In this document: piece after piece, positions 56,233 through 64,000 of the stretch
Numbering within the stretch: the stretch's first letter is position 1
How the letters are laid out: each line of letters starts with the position of its first letter
Source of the DNA: Wyeomyia smithii
Taxonomy: Eukaryota > Arthropoda > Insecta > Diptera > Culicidae
Assembly (NCBI RefSeq): GCF_029784165.1
Contig: NC_073696.1
Coordinates: forward strand, 114,360,665 to 114,424,664
Reading direction: 5' to 3'
Length of the DNA: 64,000 nt
The notes under the pieces: generated by a model
What the model saw: the letters and a program-made list of their open reading frames with translations, nothing else
Databases searched by the model: none
What the model was told of the DNA's origin: nothing
Made by a program: the position numbers and the translations under genes

Positions 56233-57504
56233 AGGTATAACTCAGCCTCGCTGAATAGCTATTTTTGTATCGCTTGCACACTTTTCGCACGTCATCATTT
56301 ACTGATTACGATATGGATAAGGAAAAAATAAAAACTGGTTTCGTAAAAATGGAATATCTCGAGATTGACTCAGAACACCTCAGGGTGACAGTTATTTCTT
56401 ACGTGAAATTTTCTAAGAAAACAAGATGAAATTATCAAACTTGAAATCAAAATGTCTACATTTGCGAAAAATGCTAATTTAATTTTAAATTAAAAAAACA
56501 AATTGTCCGGCAACACTATTTTTCTGGATTCATCGGTTTATTTTCTTCAAACACCTATTGATACTTTGCGGACATGTTATGTCTATGATTTGTAGAGAAA
56601 AGAAAGAAGAGGTTTTGAACAAAATATACGTTATTTTGCAACAAAAAGGGGAGTCCCGCAAAGCGAGGGGTATTCCAATCGACGTCAAAATTAAATTTTT
56701 TTTCAAGTGAACCTAGATGAATAATTCCCCCTACTTTGAGCCGAATCCGTGATGGTCGATACCAGGTTTGTACTTTTTCGTGATCACTTCGTATGGAATG
56801 ACCCATATAATGGCCGACATATGTTGTCAATGCTTCAATTCCAAATTATTACCACGAAAATCCAGATACAGGCACACATGAAAAAGAGTCATATCGGACG
56901 GTCCATTGAAGCGTAGAACCGTGTGGTCAGGGATTCCACTTATACATATTTATCTGTGGAATATAGATTTCGAAATGTTTTTTGCATACAAATATCTTTA
57001 TATACAGATTAAATATTTTTGCAAAACCGTACAGGTTCGTACAGATTTTATATAATTTTTCGTACTAAAAATGTTCAGAAGATTTTCGAAATTCAAATTA
57101 CAGATTAAAATGAGGCTTCCCGGTGCCTGGAACTGTTTTTCATTCGTTGCGCGCCGAGCGAAGACGAGTATCAAAGATCGATCGCTTGGTGCTGCACTCT
57201 TAGTGCTGTGCGTGCTTTGTTTCCTTCAGGACTTCAATTTTAAAAACATTCTCACAGCAGAGTATAAAATTGTCTGTCGAACGAGGTTGCTACGAGCTTA
57301 TCAACTTATGGTAGCAACCGTATTGGGACGGGAAGATTCTTCCAAAAGTTTTCTGATACTTGTATAGAAAATATACCTACGCTTACATCACCTGCGTCGA
57401 ATGTCGCTTAGCAGTACAGTTTGTAAATTACATTCAATATAGTGCTCATTCAAGCTTATATGTTAGGTAGTATTTGGTGTAAGATGGGTAAGGAAGAAGA
57501 TAGG
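56233..57504. other. Unassigned sequence, no gene recognised
   Basis: AT-rich DNA; the reading frame at 57071-57367 carries no recognisable domain. Confidence 0.4.
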
Positions 57505-58890
57505 GCAGACTGGGGCTAACTGGTTACGGGATAAATTGGTCAATGAAATCTTCAAATCTACGCATCGGAAAAATCGCGTTATATGGATGATACAATCAGA
57601 TACCCAGAGAAACTAAATTACGAAATGAAGTGCAGTTGTGCAACACAACAAACCATGATTTTCAAAAAAATGTTTAACGTTGTCCTTCGATTCTTAAAAG
57701 AATAAAAAACATTTACATTCTTTCAGTCACAAAAAAATCCAACTATGAGTAACTTTTGCGAAAGTCTAAACAAAAAACCGAAAGAGGTTTGACATCCGCT
57801 GAAAAGTTACAGGTAATAAAAAAATGTCTTTTCGAACTAAAAATGGACCTCACACTCTCATCAACTTACCCCACCCGGGGGGCCAATTTGACATCCGCTT
57901 AAAAACATAAAATACATTTAAGTCTTTACGCGTCTGTTTTTCGCGGATTTTTTCACACGGATTTCGAAATTCACGCAGCTTTTTACGTGAATTTCAGAAT
58001 AAACGCGTATGTTCTACGTGGATTTCTTACGCGGTTTTTATCTGAGCTTTGGAACCTACGCGGTTTTCTTTACACAGATTTTAGGCCGTTTTTTACACGG
58101 ATTTCAGAGTTTAGGCGGTTTTTGCACGGATTTCGGAATTTCGTTTTTTTATGCGGATTTCAAAATTCACGTGGTTTTTTACCCGGTTTTCGAAGTTTAC
58201 GCGGATATCAAAATTTACGCTGTTTTTTTACCTCGAAGTTTACGCGGATTTCAGAATTTACACGTTTTTTCACGTGGATTTCAGAATTTACGCGTTTTTC
58301 TACGCGGATTTCTAAACTTACACGTTTTTTTTTTCAACACGGATTTCGGAATTCAGGCAGTTATTATACACGAATTTCTACGCAGAATTTGAAATTAACC
58401 CATTTGCGTGTTTTTTTGCGCGGATTTCGAAATTTACGCGGATTTTAGCGGAATTTCGAAATTTGCGCGGATGTCAGATTTTGCGCGTTTATTTACGCGG
58501 ATTTCAGAAGTTTCGCGGTTTTTTTCACCCGGATTTTTCAATTTACGCGGGCTTCGAAATTTACGCGTTTTTTTTACTCGGATTTCGAAATTTGCGCGGT
58601 TTTTTAACGGAATTTATACGACTATTTTAACCAGATTTCGGAATTCACACGGTTTGTTTTTCGCGGATTTCGGAATTCACGCGTATTTTTTTTTGCGCTA
58701 CGTATCCTCCGCTTGAAAAAAACTTTTGTGTATCTGCAAAGTTACGAGCTGTTTTATGTAGTTCATATTTTAAGAGAAGCTATAGAATTTACACAACATT
58801 CTCATGGAAAGAGTTTTTGCCATAATATTACCTGCATAAAGTTATAGAACAGTTTTACCAATAATGACCAATTATCCCGGCTCTACCGCT
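57505..58890. mobile_element. Inverted-repeat element containing a minisatellite
   Basis: ACGGGATAAATTGGTCAATG near 57529-57548 is matched in inverted form by AATGACCAATTATCCCGGCT near 58863-58884. The interior starts and ends with unique DNA and is otherwise the ACGCGGATTTC array. The ends are imperfect and no duplication can be assigned, so the boundaries are approximate. Confidence 0.45.
57936..58720 (+). repeat. Minisatellite of ~30-36 bp ACGCGGATTTC units
   Basis: More than twenty diverged units of the form TTTACGCGGATTTCGAAATT run in tandem. The long plus-strand frames here (phenylalanine-, arginine- and serine-rich repeats) come from the unit length and are not genes. Related degenerate units lie at 2985-3350 in the other orientation. 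Confidence 0.85.
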
Positions 58891-59224
58891 CTGTACTGAT
58901 TTATGCATATGACTATATGTTACACGCAACGCGGAGCAGTAAGAATAATTTTTTTTCCTTGTAGAAGTTTGAACCACTGCGACCATTTTTTGATCTATTG
59001 TGATAGAAGTAAGAATAATACCAACCGCTCCGTTTACTTCGTGTCTTACACGTATACATTATGAAAGAGTGAACGAAATGAACGAACGCTGTCATAGCAA
59101 ATGACCGTCACCTAGAAACGATCAATTCCCCTTCGACTGCTTTTTCTCCGAGTGATCGCTGGGCTATACCGAGCAGTCAAGTTGACTGCGGAAGGCCTTC
59201 ATATCGTGTTTTAATAGTCAACTT
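58891..59224. other. No gene recognised
   Basis: About 330 bases between the minisatellite element and the mariner relic show nothing recognisable. Confidence 0.4.
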
Positions 59225-59520
59225 GCGGTCAACTTGTTGCTTTAAAGACTATGATTTTGATGTTAAAAACTGTCCGCGTGACGGAAGACCAAAATCCTTC
59301 GAAGACGCTGAACTGGAGAAATTGCTCGATGAGAATTCATGCCGAACGTGGGAACAGTTTGCTTCGGTATTAGGATTTACCCGCCTAGCCATTTCTAACC
59401 GAATGATACAAAAATAAAGAACTTGGGTTCCTTATGGTTCAAAACCAAGGGACGTCGAGCATAGTTTTTTCGACTGTAAACAACTGCTTCAGCGGAAAAA
59501 GGAAGGGTTTTCTTCATTTT
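59225..59520 (+). pseudogene. mariner transposase N-terminal fragment
   Basis: The frame encodes DFDVKNCPRDGRPKSFEDAE, then a helix-turn-helix region (WEQFASVLGFTRLAISNRM). After a stop and shift come LGSLWFKTKGRRA and FDCKQLLQRKKEGFSSF. These are the DNA-binding region and the start of the catalytic domain of a mariner transposase. The remainder is missing. Confidence 0.75.
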
Positions 59521-60017
59521 CTATCCTCATAATGGCGTTGTAATCAATATACATATCTTATGATTCGAATTCAAGTGAGTGAAGTGTACGTTAGTAGTCA
59601 GCAAATCAAGCAATCTCATAGATAGGTCACGGTGTATCGCTCAAATACCCGTCATTCGCGAATCTCAAAGTCCTACCGTTAAAAATTTCATTTGAGATTT
59701 TCTATGCTAGTGGGAATAAATAATTTGCCTCAGGGCTATGAAGAGTTATCAGGGTTCTCCGGAGTTACGCTCCTCGCATAATAGCTTCATATGTTTATTG
59801 AAACCATGTCATAAAAAATAAGATTTTCTTGGTTATTTATAAAACATGACTTTTTTTGAATTCGTCAAATGAAAGCTTTTGCGTTGCAACGTATTGTTCA
59901 GATTTATGACCTAGATATGTTATCAAGAGAAAAAAATTCTATAAATCACAAATGTTTTCGAAGCAAAATGCGAGTTTTTTTATCATATAGCCTCGACAGG
60001 AACTTTTTACAACTGGC
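59521..60017. other. No gene recognised
   Basis: AT-rich DNA between the mariner fragment and the SINE, without motif-bearing frames. Confidence 0.4.
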
Positions 60018-60032
60018 ATTTGATAATTTGTA

Positions 60033-60250
60033 AAAAGCAAAGCCTTGGTGGTACATTAATAGTATCGGAGCTCGACCTTCTGTTAATTATACACAGACTT
60101 CGCAGCCAACTGTTAAGTGTACAGGACAATTGCGGGGCTAGCGCTACGATCCTACTGACACTAACAGTCTCTCCCGAGCCGAGACTCGAACCTACGACGA
60201 CTGGCTTGTTAGGCCAGCATCGTACCTCGAGACCAGCTGGGAGAGTTGTG
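60033..60250 (-). mobile_element. tRNA-derived SINE (Feilai-like) with 15-bp target duplication
   Basis: The minus-strand head has CAGCTGGTCTCGAGGTACGA, a valine-tRNA-like anticodon arm (GCTGGCCTAACAAGCCAG) and a B box GGTTCGAGTC. A body shared with the 51.3 kb copy and an A-rich tail follow. ATTTGATAATTTGTA is exact at 60018-60032 and 60251-60265. The better-preserved B box suggests a younger copy than the one at 51.3 kb. Confidence 0.9.
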
Positions 60251-60265
60251 ATTTGATAATTTGTA

Positions 60266-63200
60266 TAGAATAGAAATATCATCTTGATTTTCAGTGAAAT
60301 CAATTAAGTGTACTCAAAGTTACAACGTTTTTTTGTGTTTTTGGCATATCGATCGAACTTGAAATTTTGAGAATCTTAACCCACTTAACCCTTTAACATA
60401 ATCTGACATGATGCAAAAAAATTTTCCTCCCAGATACATAATATTTATTCCCATTTCACTAACTTTTCAATTACAAAAAAAAATGTCTGAACAAAGATTG
60501 TTCTAGAACCATCGATAGAACATTTCAATTTTGGTAGCATATCAGAGGGGGCACCTTGAGCTTTTGAATGACAAGTATTAGAGCGATACTACTTTCAACC
60601 AGGGACACCTGTGAGGTATAACCGTAGAAAAATAACTTCGTTCATATCTCACTAGATGTGTAATCATGGTTAGGCATGCATTGTAATATCCAACATTTCA
60701 TAACCTGCAAACCGAGCGCCACAATAAAGAACCCAATTACCCAAGAACATAATATTACTACCCTGCTAGATAGTGTCGTCGGTTGCCCGCTATCTGCACT
60801 GTTCAAAAATTTAATTTCATTTAGCAACAGCGCAGAGTTGATTTGGTTCGGCTTTGGCCGCTCCGCTCGCCCACCTGTTTCACCACAAAAAGTGGGTCAG
60901 TATAAACAATTAGCTGAAAACAAAGGGACAGATCCCTGCCTGCTAGGACCAGCGCTTTTATTGAAATCTCAATCGCACCGTACCGAACACACACGCGCCC
61001 CCTGCCAGTACAAAGGAGGGCAGCACTGTGCGCACATAAGCCGGTACATCTTTGTCGGATAAACACAACAGATTAAATATAAACTTGCTCCGGAAACTTT
61101 TTCCCCTGTACCTACGTACCGACAATGTTGGAATAGCAGAGCAGCGTTCGAGATAGGAACGAACGGGGAACAAAGAAAACCAGTGAAGGGTGAAAGTTGA
61201 AGTTCAGCTCGTCCAATAACGTACGAAAAAAAACCTTAGATATGCAGAGGCACACATTTAAAACCCCTTATTCTTGCAACTTGGCCGCACTGTTCTGTTG
61301 ATTATGCCGACCGACGACGATCCGACAGACATATGCTTCAGGTGACAGGTAAAATGTAGGGCAACACGAGAGCTCCGGAAGGAGAAAATATAGGAAAGCA
61401 ATCTGTTCGCATGCAAAAGATGGGGTTACACACTTTTGAATTGTGCAAAGGGAAAAGAACAACGTTGGGAGGACGTGGCACGGGTTGGAGGGAAAGGTTC
61501 TTTGTACTGTTATTGTGCTACTCTTAGCATGTGATGGCTTTGTTTGCTTAGGCTCTCTCATCTTCGTTGAAGCACGGGATTGGTAGATGCGATTCCCACT
61601 GTTCAACCGAAACGCTGGGAGGGAGGGTTAGCGGTAGGCTATGGGAAAATGCGAAAAACCGAAAATAAAAGCAGCCACCAGCAAAAAGTGAACCCTTTTG
61701 CCAGCTTTGTGGGTTCTGTCGAGCGGTGACAGAGAGTCCGTAAGAATGAACGAAGAGCAGCAGCATGCATTCCGAGGAGACTCGACCACCAGGAGGTCAG
61801 CGCTTCAAGCAGTAAGCGCCATACTTTCTCGGCAGGGAAAAAAGATGCGAGAACAGCATCTGTTATTGTTTGCTTGCGAGCTGCTCGGGTATCTACCGAA
61901 GGATACAAAGTTAAAAATTCAAATATGGGAAAGAAAAACATTCTGCTGCATAAATATCGGTTCGTTTTATTTGCTTAACGTTTGAATTTTGATTTTTTTT
62001 TCTGTTCTTTCGCTTGTCTGACTTTTGCCGTTCGATTTTGCTGGCTGATGCATGGCGTCGGGAGGTGATTGTTATGATGAATTTAATGATGCTATTGGCT
62101 GTCAATGAAAGAATGAATGAATGAATGAATGAGGGGAATATTTATGTCACATTTTGCCGTGCTGAGACTGGCGACAACTGGTAAAATCTATATTTTATGA
62201 AGCCTTATTACTCGTGACGTAACGAAGCTCATGTTGAAACAAAAAGGATTTTTACTCAGTTGTATCGTCACGAAAATGAATAAATCAAAAATGTGTTTGT
62301 TGGTGTACCATCGCTGAGAATAAGTCATATTTTCAAAAGACCGTTACCATTTGTATCTGGCGGTTAACTGCAGCAGCCTAAAAATCTTTTTAATTTAATT
62401 TAATTTTAATTTTTTTTTTAATTTCTTACTTATATTGGAATAAGAAAATTAAAGAAAAATCAGCGCACTTTTGCTGATATTATTTCTTAATTCTGGAACC
62501 ATGGCTATTAATACTCTCGAATTGGTTTTTGTTACAAAAACTGTAGACAAGAGAAATGACAAGGCGCTCACCATTATGGTAGCTGTCACGCCAAAACAAA
62601 CGATGGACATGCAAAATCATACAGCGCACCCGTTTTGAAGTGACATCTACCATCATAACGGTGAGTTCTTTGTCGGCTTTCTTAGTGTATAGGGTCTCTA
62701 ATTTTGAACGATAACATTTATTATAAAAGCACGTCAATGAAAATTTAACACACGCTATGTTCTGTTTCGGTTGTTTATAATTTAAATACACTGACTTAAC
62801 CTGATTTATTTTAATGGTTTCACGAAAATACGTTCGTTGGTCCTCTACTTCACTGCCGAGCAGGGCTGTCATTCGCACAATCATTGCGCTCAGTGTGTGA
62901 ATTTTACGTCAAGGCACAACGAGAACGGTACCTACACATTTTGACAACCAACAGACACAAAGAAAAAGAGCGAAAACGAAATGACTATGAAAGATATCAC
63001 CAAGTGAGAAATATTTCAAGAGAGGGAGAACGAACAACACTTTGTGCTGCTTTTTGTGACACATTGCGTGATAACAAAGAGCTTCAGTTTGAGCAGTTTG
63101 CGTTGCGTTGCGGGTGGAAAAAATAGCAGAGAAAAGGAACCGAGAAAGGACCATATAAATTTTTGAGAATTCATTTGCACACGGTTCTCAATGGCGTGGA

Positions 63201-64000
63201 CGTGTTTCTTAGGACATTTCATGCACGTCCAGACATGTTTCTGCCCCGGTATTCATATAAAATCGCTTCATGCATTCACTACTGTGACCGTTCATTAGAG
63301 TGGTAATGACTTGTATGGAAAAAAAATCGTCGCATTTAGAAGTTCGGTCAGTCGAAAAGTGAAACTTTAACCGATCGATTGTTTCATTTTTTGTTTTTGG
63401 ATAACACCAGATCTCGATGTTTCATGCATTTTTAAGATATTTGGTATCAGAATTTTTTGATATTCAGAAATTTATGCATTTGATATTCAGAAATTTATGC
63501 ATGCTGTGCATTTTTTTCGTTGGTCACAAAATAATGCTTTCGTGCTCCCAAAGTCAGATTAATCTGAAGTTTAGTATGGGAACTTTTTTCGAAGACAAAG
63601 CTATTGAGCCCTACTTCTAAACGAAATTCGAAAAGTCTATTTCTATTACCACCCTACTGTTAATGTACGAGACATATTGCGGCTATCTCCGGGAAGAAAC
63701 CATTTTTAGTTTTGAAGCATTGAGCAGCACTTAAAATTAGCTCCTAAATTATTTCAGTAGGCGTCAAATGAAGTGTAAAAACCAAAAAAAAAAAAATAAT
63801 ACTATAATTATTCGTTTGTCAAATCCGATAATCATTCCCTTAGGCAACACACAAAGTAAGACACAATGTGTGGTGTCGCACATTTTAGCAAATACACAAA
63901 GAGTACCCAGTCGCATTTTTTCGGTGCGAAAGAAATAAAAAAGAGCGAATGGGGAGAAGAGAACACAATCGAAATATCGGGAGTGGCACGCACGGTTTGA
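60266..64000. other. Unassigned sequence, no gene recognised
   Basis: About 3.7 kb with no supported gene. Moderately GC-rich patches at 60830-61200 and 61560-61900 lack recognisable domains. A GAAT microsatellite lies at 62111-62132 and a poly(A) run near 63785. Confidence 0.45.

Noticed and set aside
57987..58716. Long repetitive plus-strand frames
   Set aside because: They come from a ~30-36 bp minisatellite without stops in these frames; the peptide repeat has no known fold.
1..64000. Endogenous viral sequences, common in Aedes genomes
   Set aside because: I looked for flavivirus- or rhabdovirus-like frames and recognised none; all RT frames are of LINE or Penelope type.

Overview
This looks like non-coding, transposon-dense DNA from a mosquito, probably Aedes. 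The base composition is AT-rich. Almost every recognisable open reading frame belongs to a mobile element. The mix (I-, LOA-, RTE- and Jockey-clade LINEs, tRNA-derived SINEs, a Penelope-like element, mariner relics and many small terminal-inverted-repeat elements) is what culicid genomes carry. I recognise no conventional host gene. The one cellular-style gene is a three-exon FLYWCH/MULE gene at 29340-30844, itself of transposon descent.

Layout. 1-3.7 kb: a Jockey-type RT scrap and unannotated AT-rich DNA. 3.7-9.85 kb: a small MITE, then an apparently complete two-ORF I-clade LINE on the minus strand with target-site duplications, a TATA-less internal promoter and a poly(A) tail. 9.85-13.2 kb: nothing recognised. 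13.2-18.4 kb: dead elements in a row, namely a LOA-type LINE with a SINE inside it, an RTE LINE fragment and a mariner relic, all minus strand. 18.5-22.3 kb: a Jockey fragment split by a long palindromic element that contains a 1-kb DNA transposon, followed by another inverted-repeat element. 27.4-28.25 kb: an inverted-repeat element. 28.4-33.4 kb: 16-bp minisatellite arrays in opposite orientation at the two outer edges, each next to a related core; between them lie the FLYWCH/MULE gene and a TA-flanked element holding two smaller inverted-repeat elements.

35.1-42.6 kb: a decayed Jockey-clade LINE (minus strand) split by two later insertions. One is a 5'-truncated LOA-type LINE with an open frame and a 13-bp target duplication. 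The other is a 5'-truncated Penelope-like element whose two inverted terminal repeats each carry a hammerhead-ribozyme-like motif. 42.6-64 kb: mostly sequence in which I see no gene, with a pogo-like MITE, a ~142-bp tandem array, an element with four copies of a 13-mer, two SINEs with clean target duplications, a tRNA-like relic, a ~30-bp minisatellite inside an inverted-repeat element and a second mariner relic.

The parts do not form one pathway; the logic is nesting. Target duplications and split reading frames give relative ages: Jockey first, LOA and Penelope later; LOA first, SINE later; Jockey fragment, then palindrome, then 1-kb DNA element. The intact I-clade LINE and the open-frame LOA copy look youngest.
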